The notes: generated by a model not told the origin, from the sequence alone. DNA of 64,000 nucleotides from Oscillospiraceae bacterium (GCA_902795345.1 CADBKO010000005.1:1-64000); one strand, 5' to 3'; positions 17,395 through 25,471 are shown, numbered from the stretch's first letter. Numbers and translations: made by a program.

Positions 17395-17637
17395 TGACAA
17401 AATTCCCCATGTATGCATTTCGCCCCATGTCGAAAACTAATACTAATCGTCCATTGAAACTAGACAAGGAATTGCGAGAATGATTTGTGTCAGCCGAGGC
17501 GAAGGACGAAGGCGGGCTGTCGCCCGCCAAGGACGCCAACGAAGGATGGCGCAAATCAGGCCGCAAGGACTGTCGTGTTTTAATGGAAGATTAGTATAAG
17601 GGCATGGGGTGATTTTTATGCATCGAAACGCGAGAAA
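17395..17637 (+). repeat. Repeat family D, copy 2, interrupted by an inverted-repeat element
   Basis: The left half (17395-17437) matches the copy ending at 14947 and holds the 5' arm CGCCCCATG (17421-17429). The 3' arm resumes at GCATGGGGTGATTTTT (17602-17617) followed by CATCGAAACGCGA. The two halves are separated by the 158-bp element at 17440-17597, placed in the hairpin loop. The 3' arm overlaps the start of ypeB. Confidence 0.85.
17440..17597. mobile_element. 158-bp MITE-like element with terminal inverted repeats
   Basis: The ends ATACTAATC...GATTAGTAT are inverted repeats that stay paired for ~27 bp (TCCATTGAAACTAGACA against TGTCGTGTTTTAATGGA). The interior contains GGCGGGCTGTCGCCCGCC. 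No ORF is present, so it would need a transposase supplied elsewhere. A half-length relative lies at 47063-47138. Confidence 0.82.
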
Positions 17638-18952
17638 AACGCGCATCCGCCTGGTTTCCTACGCGCTGGCGGCCATGCTGGTGCTGGGGGGCTTCCTCTG
17701 GCGCAGCGAGCGGGAAAAGGCGGTCTGCCGCCGCTATATCGAGGCGGGGTGGGAGCGGGCCTTCGCCTCCCTGAGCTCAGACATGACCCAGATCGACACG
17801 GCCCTGAAGAAGCTGCGCCTCAGCTCTTCTCCGGCCCTCGTGGGCCAGGCGGCCTCGGAGGTGTGGAGCCGGGCGGAGGACGCCCAGCAGAGCCTGAGCC
17901 AGCTGCCCTTTTCCGGCTGGCTGCTGGAGGACACCGCCGCCTATCTGGGCAGGCTGGGGGACTATGCCCTGGCCCTGAGCCGCCGGGCCTGGCACGGGGC
18001 CCTCAGCGGCGAGGAGCGGGAAAATCTGGGGAAGCTGGCTTCCATGGCCTCCACGCTCAACGCCCGGCTGTTGGAGCTCCAGGCGGAGCTGGACGCGGGC
18101 GGGCTGCGCCTGGGACGGCTGGAGGCGGCGGAGCGGGCCCTGCCGGAAGGGGAAGGGCTGCTGGGGGACCGGATGCTGGAGACGGAGGACGAATTCCCGG
18201 AGCTGCCCACCCTGATCTACGATGGGCCCTATTCCGAGAGCGCCGCCACGCCGCCCGCCCGGATGCTGGAGGGGCTGGAACCGGTGTCGGAGGAGGGGGC
18301 GGTGCGCGCTGCGGCGGCCTTCACCGGCCTTGCGCCGGAGGACTTCACGGTCCTGGGCCGTAGCGAGGGGACGCTCCCTTGCTGGCTCCTCTCCGCCGGG
18401 GACGTGACCCTGCGGGTCACCCGGCAGGGCGGCCTGGTGGCGGACATGGTGGACGCCGCCGGGGGCTGGGAGGGGCGGCTGAGCCCGGAGGAAGCCCTGG
18501 AAAAGGCCCGGCAGTTCCTGGCGGAACGGGGCTTTGAGAGCGTGAAGGAAAGCTACTGGACCAGGGAGGAGGGAAGCATCCTCCTCAGCTTCCACGGCGT
18601 CCAGGATGGGGTGATCTGCTACCCGGACCTCCTGAAGCTGCGGCTGGATCTCTCCTCCGGCCGGGTGATCGGCTTTGAGGCGGTGGGCTGGCTCATGAAC
18701 CACCGGCAGCGGGAGATCCCGCCCGTTATAAGTGCGGAGGAGTGCCGTGCCGCCGTGTCCGGCAGCCTGCGCATCCTCTCCGAGGGCCTGGCCATCATCC
18801 CCACGGAGGGGAAGGAGGAGAGGCTCTGCCGGGAGTTCAAGTGCGAGGACGGCGAGGGAAAGCACGTCATCGTCTATGCCGACGCCGCCACCGGGGAGGA
18901 AGTGAAGCTCCTCCTGCTCCTGGAGGACGAAAACGGAACGCTGGTACTATGA
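17618..18952 (+). CDS. ypeB: Germination protein YpeB
   Basis: This 444-residue protein is recognised as YpeB, which partners the cortex-lytic enzyme SleB in spores. It has an N-terminal membrane anchor (SYALAAMLVLGGFLW, ~13-28) followed by the conserved YIEAGWERAFASL, helical segments to ~200, and C-terminal PepSY-like repeats (LSPEEALEKARQFLAERGF...ITAEE-like segments) ending in VKLLLLLEDENGTLVL. No sleB is adjacent. The ATG at 17618 is preceded by GGGGTGAT, a good anti-SD match; a GTG at 17609 is an alternative. Both the ribosome site and first codons (MHRNARK) come from the 3' arm of repeat family D. Its presence implies a spore former. Confidence 0.88.
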   Translation: MHRNARKTRIRLVSYALAAMLVLGGFLWRSEREKAVCRRYIEAGWERAFASLSSDMTQIDTALKKLRLSSSPALVGQAASEVWSRAEDAQQSLSQLPFSGWLLEDTAAYLGRLGDYALALSRRAWHGALSGEERENLGKLASMASTLNARLLELQAELDAGGLRLGRLEAAERALPEGEGLLGDRMLETEDEFPELPTLIYDGPYSESAATPPARMLEGLEPVSEEGAVRAAAAFTGLAPEDFTVLGRSEGTLPCWLLSAGDVTLRVTRQGGLVADMVDAAGGWEGRLSPEEALEKARQFLAERGFESVKESYWTREEGSILLSFHGVQDGVICYPDLLKLRLDLSSGRVIGFEAVGWLMNHRQREIPPVISAEECRAAVSGSLRILSEGLAIIPTEGKEERLCREFKCEDGEGKHVIVYADAATGEEVKLLLLLEDENGTLVL

Positions 18953-18954
18953 AA

Positions 18955-18971
18955 TTATCGTATTACGATAA
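18955..18971. promoter_or_regulatory. Perfect palindrome, candidate operator of the DUF2975/HTH operon
   Basis: TTATCGTA-T-TACGATAA has exact 8-bp arms and lies immediately upstream of the -35 box of the following promoter. A small HTH regulator encoded in that operon is the obvious candidate ligand (inference). Confidence 0.65.
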
Positions 18972-18978
18972 ATAATCA

Positions 18979-19007
18979 TTGACAAACGGAAAAACGAGTG
19001 CTATGCT
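18979..19007 (+). promoter_or_regulatory. Promoter of the DUF2975/HTH operon
   Basis: TTGACA (18979-18984), a 17-bp spacer and TATGCT (19002-19007) lie 28 nt before the ATG at 19035. Confidence 0.8.
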
Positions 19008-19034
19008 GGGGCCAACTTAACGAGGAGGTGCGCG

Positions 19035-19514
19035 ATGGAACAGAAAGCGCTTTCCAAGTGGCTGAAGCTGGTGCTGGTGGGGGTGGGGCTCTGCGGTCTG
19101 GCGGTCTATCTGGGGGTCATCCCCGGCTACGGGGTCTCCCTGCGGTCTCTGTACCCCGAGTTTTCCAACCGGTTCTGGCCCTGGCTCATTTTCATCTGGG
19201 TCTCCGGCCTTCCCTGCTATGCCGCCCTGGTGCTGGGGTGGCGGATCGCCGGGAATATCGGGCGGGACCGGTCCTTTTCCATGGACAACGCCCGCTGCCT
19301 GCGGACCATTTCCCTGCTGGCGGCCCTGGACGCGGCCTATTTCTTCCTGGGGAACCTGGTGCTGCTTTTCCTCAATATGAGCCACCCCGGCGTGGTGCTG
19401 ATGAGCCTTCTGGTGGTCTTTGCCGGGGCTGCGGTTGCGGTGGCGGCTGCGGCCCTCTCCCATCTGGTGCGCAAGGCGGCTCTTCTCCAGGAAGAGAACG
19501 ACCTGACGATCTAA
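19035..19514 (+). CDS. DUF2975 family membrane protein
   Basis: This 159-residue protein has four predicted transmembrane helices (~10-30, ~48-68, ~88-112, ~118-142). The SLLAALDAAYF segment and the C-terminal acidic tail (LLQEENDLTI) are characteristic of DUF2975 proteins. The family has no known biochemical function but is regularly paired with a tiny XRE-type regulator, as here, where that gene follows 13 nt later. AGGAGGTG precedes the ATG. Confidence 0.88.
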   Translation: MEQKALSKWLKLVLVGVGLCGLAVYLGVIPGYGVSLRSLYPEFSNRFWPWLIFIWVSGLPCYAALVLGWRIAGNIGRDRSFSMDNARCLRTISLLAALDAAYFFLGNLVLLFLNMSHPGVVLMSLLVVFAGAAVAVAAAALSHLVRKAALLQEENDLTI

Positions 19515-19527
19515 CGGGGGCGGGCAT

Positions 19528-19764
19528 ATGGAAGGCGAGATCGTTTTCAACATCGACGTGATGCTGGCCCGGCGGAAGATGAGCCTCACGGAGCTTTCGG
19601 AGCGGGTGGGGATCACCATGGCGAATATGTCCATCCTCAAGACCGGTAAGGCCAAGGCCCTCAAGGTCTCCACCCTGGCGAAGCTCTGCGCCGCCCTCAA
19701 CTGTCAGCCGGGGGACCTGCTGGAATACCGTCCGGCGGCAGAGGCGGCGGAAGAAGCGTCTTGA
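19528..19764 (+). CDS. Small XRE-family HTH regulator (YozG-like)
   Basis: This 78-residue protein is a single Cro/CI-type helix-turn-helix: IDVMLARRKMSLTELSERVGITMANMSILKTGKAKALKVSTLAKLCAALNCQPGDLLEY covers almost the whole chain. Such stand-alone regulators accompany DUF2975 genes. It probably represses its own operon through the palindrome at 18955-18971 (inference). GGGGGC lies just upstream of its ATG. Confidence 0.9.
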   Translation: MEGEIVFNIDVMLARRKMSLTELSERVGITMANMSILKTGKAKALKVSTLAKLCAALNCQPGDLLEYRPAAEAAEEAS

Positions 19765-19789
19765 AGGGCGCACGGCAAAATGCAATTAC

Positions 19790-20045
19790 CGCCCGTCATT
19801 CCGAGCCAGCGCGCACGCTGGCGTGGGAATCCGTCCTCTATTCGAGGGGAAACGGATTGCCACACCCGCTTCGCGGGTTCATTCCGCGCGCAAGGGCCCA
19901 TTCCGCGCGCAAGGGCCCCACGCTGGGATGCGTGTGCTACCCCACGCTGGGATGCGTGTGCTGCCCCACGCTGGGACGCGCCTGCTACCCCTCGCGCGCA
20001 CCGATCCCCAGGGGAAGGCAGTTCGCGCGGCGGGACGAGGGGCCG
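19790..20045. repeat. Repeat-rich intergenic region with a 24-bp tandem repeat
   Basis: The interval begins with a segment resembling the family A body (GTCATTCCGAGCCAGCG, then GGAAACGGATTGCCACA). It is followed by two copies of ATTCCGCGCGCAAGGGCCC and by three 24-bp units of the form ACGCTGGGATGCGTGTGCTA plus CCCC at 19920-19943, 19944-19967 and 19968-19991. The frame is open on both strands, but the peptides are low-complexity and change with the repeat, so no gene is called. Confidence 0.75.
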
Positions 20046-20085
20046 TAACCCGGTCACATAACAACCCCCATTCGGAGGTGATCCT

Positions 20086-20520
20086 ATGCTGTCGGTGCTG
20101 TTCAGCCTGACGTTCCCGGCGGCGGCGTTTTTCATCGTGTATGTGCTGCTGCTGCTCGGGGGAACGGAGGATGAAGACGCGGCGGCGGGCGGCTGGTGGG
20201 CGCTCAGCGGAGGAAAGCGCTTCTGCTATCTGGCGTCGGCGCTCCTGCCGCCCCTGGGCTTCCTCCTCTTGTGCGCCTATCCCGACGTGTCGCCGGCGTA
20301 TCTGCTGGCGCGCCGGTGGCGCATCCTGCTCCTGCCGGCCCTCAGTTTCCTGCTGGGGCTCGGAAACCTGGCCCTCTGCCTCGCCCGGCGGCTGCCGCAG
20401 AAACATGGGCGACGACGCCATATCCTCCTGACGCTGTCCCTCATCCCTTCCCTGGCGCTGATGGATCATGTATGGATCCTGTGGACGATCGACTATGTCT
20501 CCCGCAACAGTAATTGGTAG
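20086..20520 (+). CDS. Small membrane protein of unknown function
   Basis: This 144-residue protein has four hydrophobic stretches (~3-25, ~47-65, ~80-98, ~113-135) with short polar loops. I recognise no family. The ribosome-binding site GGAGGTGATC is an almost ideal match, six bases before the ATG, so the gene is very likely expressed. It is the first of three consecutive small membrane-protein genes. Confidence 0.7.
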   Translation: MLSVLFSLTFPAAAFFIVYVLLLLGGTEDEDAAAGGWWALSGGKRFCYLASALLPPLGFLLLCAYPDVSPAYLLARRWRILLLPALSFLLGLGNLALCLARRLPQKHGRRRHILLTLSLIPSLALMDHVWILWTIDYVSRNSNW

Positions 20521-20559
20521 ATGTGAATGGAATCTTTTCTGAAAGAAAGGAGGCGCGGG

Positions 20560-21012
20560 ATGGGAATGTTAGGACTGGTTTTTGTGATAGGGGCGCTGTT
20601 GATTTGGCCGGTGCAGCTTGCCTGTGCGGCTGTGCTCGCTTCGCCGGTACCGCTCATCGTCCGGCTGGTGACGAAAAAGAAAAGGGCGGCGATGCTCGTC
20701 TTTGCCCTTTGCTTTACGCTGGAGCTGGCGGCGATCGGGGTTGTCGCCCAAAGACCCTTTTTCCGCTGCCCGGAGGAATACCGGTCCTATGTCTCTGCGG
20801 AGGAGGAGGCGCGGATCATCGGCTTCTACAACGGCCTCTGGTCGCCCCGCGTCCCGGTCTTCCCCGTCTGCATCACGGTGACGAAGGCGGACGAGACCTT
20901 CGTATACATCCGGACGAAGTACCTTTTTTTCGGCACTGCGGAAATGCGTATCGGGCGGCTGGGAAGCCCGGACCCGACGCCCAGTTTGCTCACCGGCCTG
21001 CGCTGGCGGTGA
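20560..21012 (+). CDS. Small membrane-anchored protein of unknown function
   Basis: This 150-residue protein has two N-terminal helices (~3-25 and ~38-60) and a ~90-residue extracytoplasmic C-terminal part containing YVSAEEEARIIGFYNGLW and YIRTKYLFFG. The ATG at 20560 was chosen over one at 20527 because AAAGGAGG lies at ideal spacing before it. It lies 39 nt after the preceding gene and 20 nt before the next, consistent with one operon. No family is recognised. Confidence 0.68.
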   Translation: MGMLGLVFVIGALLIWPVQLACAAVLASPVPLIVRLVTKKKRAAMLVFALCFTLELAAIGVVAQRPFFRCPEEYRSYVSAEEEARIIGFYNGLWSPRVPVFPVCITVTKADETFVYIRTKYLFFGTAEMRIGRLGSPDPTPSLLTGLRWR

Positions 21013-21032
21013 CGCGGCAGGAGGCTCGGAGG

Positions 21033-21707
21033 ATGAAAGACAAGGCCGGTTTGCTGACCTTCGCAGCGGGAGGTCTCGCCCTTAGCTGCTTCCTTCTGGT
21101 CGCGGGCGCCATGGCGACGGCAGTGCAGCCCCTCTGGAGCAGGACCCTCGTTCTCCTGCTGCCGGCCCTCGTTTTCTTCGCCGTCGGCGCCGCTGCCCGG
21201 AAAGGAAGCCTGAGCCCCCGCGCCGCCGCCGTGCTGACCGCGGTTTTGGCGGCAGTATTCTTTTTCCTCTCCCTCTGCTATGTGTTCCTCCTTTCGATCT
21301 GGACGGCGACGACGGTCACGACGGAGGTAAAATACTATACGCGGGCGTTTGCGCAGATCGACAGCAACGAAGCGGTGAGCGTGCACTTTCCAGCTTCCGT
21401 TCCGGAGGATGCCCGGGACGTCGAATTTACCTATATGCCCCGGTTTCTGCAGGGGGGAGAGGTGTTCCGGCTGTCCTATACCGCTCCGGAGGACGAGATC
21501 CTCCGGCGGAGCATTTCTCTCCAGGCTGCCGCGGAATGGAGCGGCCCCGATGCGGAATGGTTCCGGATGCACGGCCAGCCCGGCGGGGAAGGGGATTCCG
21601 TCCGCTATCAGTTGTTCGGCAGCGGTTTCGGCAACCACGGAGAAGAGTGCTGCGTCCTGATCGACCGGGCCGGCGGCAGGATCGCGTTTTATTATTCCGA
21701 TTGGTAA
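21033..21707 (+). CDS. Membrane protein of unknown function with exported C-terminal domain
   Basis: This 224-residue protein has three hydrophobic helices in the first 100 residues (~7-30, ~37-53, ~68-92) and then a soluble beta-rich region ending GGRIAFYYSDW. CTCGGAGG precedes the ATG at 21033. It is the last gene of the small membrane-protein trio and is followed by a hairpin. I do not recognise the family. Confidence 0.68.
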   Translation: MKDKAGLLTFAAGGLALSCFLLVAGAMATAVQPLWSRTLVLLLPALVFFAVGAAARKGSLSPRAAAVLTAVLAAVFFFLSLCYVFLLSIWTATTVTTEVKYYTRAFAQIDSNEAVSVHFPASVPEDARDVEFTYMPRFLQGGEVFRLSYTAPEDEILRRSISLQAAAEWSGPDAEWFRMHGQPGGEGDSVRYQLFGSGFGNHGEECCVLIDRAGGRIAFYYSDW

Positions 21708-21749
21708 AGACTGCGCTGCAATGGGTATGCCCCGTGGAAGTGCATAAAA

Positions 21750-21796
21750 AACGCTATGGCTCGGACCGCCGTTTGGATTGCCCGCGCCATAGCGTT
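21750..21796 (+). terminator. Hairpin downstream of the membrane-protein trio
   Basis: AACGCTATGGC (21750-21760) pairs perfectly with GCCATAGCGTT (21786-21796). A T-run is absent, so termination strength is uncertain. Confidence 0.55.
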
Positions 21797-21824
21797 ATTG
21801 CGTATTCTTTCGATGAAATGTTCC

Positions 21825-21856
21825 TTGACATATCTCGTAATTATATTATAATTACG
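21825..21856 (+). promoter_or_regulatory. brnTA promoter with palindromic operator
   Basis: TTGACA (21825-21830), a 16-bp spacer and TATAAT (21847-21852). A perfect palindrome CGTAATTATA-T-TATAATTACG (21836-21856) covers the -10 box, the expected layout for BrnA autorepression. Confidence 0.82.
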
Positions 21857-21867
21857 ATGGTGGTTAT

Positions 21868-22158
21868 ATGAGGTTTGAATGGGATCATACTAAAAACGAA
21901 ACGAATCAGAGAAAGCACGGGATTTCATTCGATGAAGCAAAGACGGTGTTTTATGATGAATATGCCGTCCTCTTCGACGACCCGGATCATTCCGACGAGG
22001 AAGACCGGTTTCTGATACTCGGGCTTTCCCAGCGGGAAAACCTATGCATTGTAAGTCATTGCTACCGCGGGTCGGACGAGATCATTCGGATCATTTCTGC
22101 GAGAAAAGCGACGAAGTCCGAAACTGCGTTCTACACTTCCAATCGGAGGGAGGTTTAG
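21868..22158 (+). CDS. brnT: BrnT family toxin
   Basis: This 96-residue protein carries the BrnT signature: an N-terminal FEWDHTKNETNQRKHGISFDEAKTVF, then DDPDHSDEEDRFLILG and a C-terminal IIRIISARKATKSE. BrnT is a RelE-fold ribonuclease that arrests translation and is neutralised by BrnA. The start follows the palindromic promoter by a short leader. Base composition is distinctly lower in G+C than its neighbours, typical of mobile toxin-antitoxin loci. The antitoxin follows after 3 nt. Confidence 0.93.
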   Translation: MRFEWDHTKNETNQRKHGISFDEAKTVFYDEYAVLFDDPDHSDEEDRFLILGLSQRENLCIVSHCYRGSDEIIRIISARKATKSETAFYTSNRREV

Positions 22159-22161
22159 CCT

Positions 22162-22377
22162 ATGAGAGACGAATACGACATCCGTGAGCTTCATCCCAGG
22201 AGAAACCCATATGCCAAAAAGCTGAAACAGCAGATCACGATCAACCTCAATTCCGATACCGTTTCTTACTTTAAGACGCTTGCAGAACAGAGCGGTATTC
22301 CTTATCAAACGCTGATCAATCTGTATCTGACGGACTGTGCCGAGAATAAGCGGCAGTTGTCCATCACGTGGAATTGA
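22162..22377 (+). CDS. brnA: BrnA family antitoxin
   Basis: This 71-residue protein has the conserved BrnA C-terminal DNA-binding region: KKLKQQITINLNSDTVSYFKTLAEQSGIPYQTLINLYLTDCA, a ribbon-helix-helix motif. BrnA dimerises, binds BrnT and represses brnTA. GGAGG overlaps the end of brnT upstream of its ATG, so translation is coupled. Confidence 0.92.
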   Translation: MRDEYDIRELHPRRNPYAKKLKQQITINLNSDTVSYFKTLAEQSGIPYQTLINLYLTDCAENKRQLSITWN

Positions 22378-22399
22378 ATCCTGCATCGCATAATAGCAT

Positions 22400-22437
22400 G
22401 GCGCGGACAGCCACAAAAAGCTGCCCGCGCCTCTGTT
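22400..22437 (+). terminator. Terminator hairpin between brnTA and ftsK
   Basis: GGCGCGGACAGC pairs with GCTGCCCGCGCC (one bulge) around CACAAAAA, then TCTGTTT. It can serve brnTA and, in the reverse direction, the convergent ftsK gene. Confidence 0.75.
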
Positions 22438-22451
22438 TCCGCGCAATTTCT

Positions 22452-25400
22452 TTATTCGATCTCTTCCGGCACGCCGCCGTCGTCCTCGTCCTCCTCCGGC
22501 GGGAGGGTAGGCATGGCGGGGGGCACGGACCCGCCCCGGCGGGCCTCCCATTCCTCCCGCGTCAGCAGCACGGCCCGGGGCTTGGAGCCCTCGAAGGGGC
22601 CCACGACGCCCTGTTCCTCCATCTGGTCCACGATCCGGGCAGCCCGGGAGTAGCCCAGCTTCAGCCGCCGCTGGAGCATGCTCACGCTGGCCTGCTTGGA
22701 GTCCAGCACCACCTCCACGGCCTCGTTGAACAGCTCGTCCAGCTCGCCGCTGTCCTCCTCCAGGTCGTCGTCCTCGGCGGTAGCCTTTTTGCTGTCCTTG
22801 TCCGCGGCGCGCTCGATCTCGTCCTGGATGGCCGGGTTGTAATTCGCCAGGCCCTGCTCCTTGACGAAGTTGATGACCTCCTCCCGCTCCTCGTCGGTGA
22901 CGAAGGCGCCCTGGATGCGGGTGGGCTTCCCGGCGCCGATGGGGGCATAGAGCATGTCGCCCTTGCCCACCAGCTTTTCCGCGCCGGAGGTGTCCAGGAT
23001 GATGCGGGAGTTGAGGGCGCTGTCCACGGCGAAGGCGATGCGGCTGGAGATATTGGCCTTCATGAGGCCGGTGATCACGTCGGCAGAAGGCCGCTGGGTG
23101 GCGATGACCAGGTGGATGCCCGCGGCGCGGCCCATCTGGGCGATGCGGCAGATGCTCTCCTCCACCTCTTTTGCGGCGGTCATCATCAGGTCCGCCAGTT
23201 CGTCGATCAGGATGGCGATCTTGGGCAGCTTCTGACCCCCCTCGGTCTTTTCCATCAGCTTGTTGTAGCTGGCCAGGTCCCGGGCGCCGGAATCCGCGAT
23301 GAGGGCATAACGCTTCATCATCTCCATCACGGACCACTGCAGGGCTCCGGCGGCCTTCTTCGGGTCTGTCACCACGGGGATCAGCAGATGGGGGATGCCG
23401 TTGTAGACCCCCAGCTCGATCATCTTGGGGTCGATCATGATGAGGCGCACGTCCTCCGGGCTGGATTTATACAGCAGGGAGAGGATCAGGCAGTTCATAC
23501 ACACGGATTTGCCGCTGCCGGTGGTACCAGCGATCAGCAGGTGGGGCAGCTTGGCGATGTCCCCCACGATGGGCTCGCCGCCGATGTCCTTGCCGATGGC
23601 GAAGGTGAGGCTGCTGCTCTTTTCCCGGAAAGCGGGGGTGTCGATCACGTCCCGCAGGTAGACGGTGGTGGTCTTTTTGTTGGGGACCTCGATGCCCACG
23701 ATGGAGATCTTGTCCGGCACCGGGGCGATGCGCACGCCGCTGACCCCCAGGGCCAGGGCGATGTCGTCGGAAAGGTTGGTGAGCCGGTTGAGCTTCACGC
23801 CCTGCTCCAGCTCCACCTCATAGCGGGTGACGGTGGGGCCCCGGGTCACGTCGCAGATCTCCGCGGGGATGCCGAAGCTCTTGATGGTGGCGCTGAGGCG
23901 CTTGGCGTTGAGCTGCATCTCCTCGTAGCCCTCGTCCCCGCTGCCGCCGCTCCCGGCGGTGAGCAGGTTCATGGGGGGGAATACGTATTTCACCGGCTGG
24001 GCCTGGGCCTGGTCGGCCAGGCTGCCCTCGATGGAGGCCACCATTTCGTCCCGGGCCTTGACGGTCTCCGCCTTCTCCACGGCCTTGGCAGCCTTTTCCT
24101 CCGCCAGCACCGCCGCCGCTTCCTCGGGGGACACGCTGGGGGCGGGCTTGGATGCGGAGCGCGCCGGGGTCCTGGGCGGGGCGAAAAGGTCCTCCTCCGC
24201 CGGGTCGGGCAGGGGAGCCTGGGGGGTCTGGGCGGCCTTGATTTCGCCGGTGCTCACGCCGGGCACGGTCTCCTTCGGCTCCATCTTCGCAGGCTCGGGG
24301 TTCCGGCTGCCGGGCCGGATGGCGGTCTGCACCACCTTGTCGGCGGCGCTGGGGCTGACGCCAGTATTACGGCGGCTGCGGTCCTTGGTGAGGATGTCCG
24401 CCAGCCAGTCCTTTTCGCTGACGCCGATGCGCGCGCCGGCGGACGCCGACGCAGCCGCCGCCGCGGCCTTCTCCGGGGCGGCCTTCTCCGGGGCGGGGGC
24501 GGGGCTTTTCCGCTCCTCCCGGCGGTCAGAGGGCTCCTTCGGCGCCGGTTCGTCGTCCAGGGGGATGTCGATGGTGCTGCGGCGCCTGCCGCTCTTTTCG
24601 GCGGTGACGGGGTGGTCGGGCAGGGGAATGTCGATAGTCTCCGGCTTCCGGGAGGCAAGCTCCCGGATCTTGCGCTGCTTTTCCTCCTCGGAGGAGGCCC
24701 GCTTGGCGGCCTCCTCCGCAGCCTTCTTCCGGGATTCCTCGGCAATGGCCCGCCGTTCCTCGCTACGGCGCTGCTCCTCCTGGCGCATGAGCTTCCATTC
24801 CTCGGCCTTTACCTTGGCTGACTCCCGGCTGCGCTCGATCAGGGCCGCCACGGTCACGTTCAGAGCGGCGAAGAGAAGGAACACGGTGGCCAGGAACAGG
24901 ACGATGGCCGCCCCCACCCGGTTGAAAAGGCTCTCGAAGCAGAGGGCCAGGATGCCGCCGATGACGCCGCCGCTGCCCGACTCTCCGGCCAGGGAGCCCG
25001 CGTCATAGAGGTTGCCGGTGAGCTTCCAGTCCCAGCTGAATTCCGTGGTGCAGCCGAACAGGTGCAGGAGCGCTCCGGCCATGACCGTCAGCAGCAGGGC
25101 GCAGGTGATCCGCCCGCCCAGGGGCCTGTCCCGGACATAGATGAGCATCACGGCGCAGTAGGCCAGGGCCACGGGCAGGAAGTAGAAGCCCTTGCCGATG
25201 AGGCCCATCATGAACTCCCGGAATGCCCCGATGAAGATGCCCTCCTTGGTAAAGCAGCCGATGAGGCTGAAGATCGCCAGTGCCAGCAGAAGGAAGGCCT
25301 TGACCCCCCGGTTGCGGATGGGGTCCTTGGCCGGAGCGGGCGGGGCTTTGGTTTTTCGTGTGGAGGTGCCGCTCTTTCGGGCCGTCGTGCTCCCGCTGGT

Positions 25401-25457
25401 TTTCCGGGGAGCCGATTTGGCCGGAGCGGTCTTTTTTCCGCTGTTCGCAGTTGCCAT
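22452..25457 (-). CDS. ftsK: DNA translocase FtsK/SpoIIIE
   Basis: This 1001-residue motor moves chromosomal DNA across the division or sporulation septum. It has an N-terminal Lys/Ala-rich tail, four membrane helices (~53-70, ~85-108, ~118-136, ~165-202), a long charged and Ala/Pro-rich linker (~205-490), then the alpha/beta motor domain with Walker A AGTTGSGKS (~643-651), LIMIDPKMIELG and Walker B ILIDELADLM, and a C-terminal winged-helix gamma domain (ASVSMLQRRLKLGYSRAARIVDQME). The ATG at 25457 follows AGAGGA; the frame continues upstream but there overlaps uppP. Neighbouring tepA supports the SpoIIIE identity. Confidence 0.95.
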   Translation of the reverse strand: MATANSGKKTAPAKSAPRKTSGSTTARKSGTSTRKTKAPPAPAKDPIRNRGVKAFLLLALAIFSLIGCFTKEGIFIGAFREFMMGLIGKGFYFLPVALAYCAVMLIYVRDRPLGGRITCALLLTVMAGALLHLFGCTTEFSWDWKLTGNLYDAGSLAGESGSGGVIGGILALCFESLFNRVGAAIVLFLATVFLLFAALNVTVAALIERSRESAKVKAEEWKLMRQEEQRRSEERRAIAEESRKKAAEEAAKRASSEEEKQRKIRELASRKPETIDIPLPDHPVTAEKSGRRRSTIDIPLDDEPAPKEPSDRREERKSPAPAPEKAAPEKAAAAAASASAGARIGVSEKDWLADILTKDRSRRNTGVSPSAADKVVQTAIRPGSRNPEPAKMEPKETVPGVSTGEIKAAQTPQAPLPDPAEEDLFAPPRTPARSASKPAPSVSPEEAAAVLAEEKAAKAVEKAETVKARDEMVASIEGSLADQAQAQPVKYVFPPMNLLTAGSGGSGDEGYEEMQLNAKRLSATIKSFGIPAEICDVTRGPTVTRYEVELEQGVKLNRLTNLSDDIALALGVSGVRIAPVPDKISIVGIEVPNKKTTTVYLRDVIDTPAFREKSSSLTFAIGKDIGGEPIVGDIAKLPHLLIAGTTGSGKSVCMNCLILSLLYKSSPEDVRLIMIDPKMIELGVYNGIPHLLIPVVTDPKKAAGALQWSVMEMMKRYALIADSGARDLASYNKLMEKTEGGQKLPKIAILIDELADLMMTAAKEVEESICRIAQMGRAAGIHLVIATQRPSADVITGLMKANISSRIAFAVDSALNSRIILDTSGAEKLVGKGDMLYAPIGAGKPTRIQGAFVTDEEREEVINFVKEQGLANYNPAIQDEIERAADKDSKKATAEDDDLEEDSGELDELFNEAVEVVLDSKQASVSMLQRRLKLGYSRAARIVDQMEEQGVVGPFEGSKPRAVLLTREEWEARRGGSVPPAMPTLPPEEDEDDGGVPEEIE

Positions 25458-25471
25458 GAATGACAGTCCTC

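Noticed and set aside
19920..19991. CRISPR array
   Set aside because: The 24-bp units abut one another with no spacers, and no cas genes are present.
19761..20110. Three overlapping small plus-strand ORFs in the repeat-rich gap
   Set aside because: They translate direct repeats in all three frames with no ribosome site; repeat DNA rather than genes.
22368..24821. Long plus-strand frame of 817 codons opposite ftsK
   Set aside because: High-G+C antisense frame with Gly/His/Ala/Leu-rich, domainless translation; the minus-strand FtsK motifs are unambiguous. The same reasoning removes the long frames opposite the CE15-like, MoaF-like, GH2, typA, dnaK and Shango genes.
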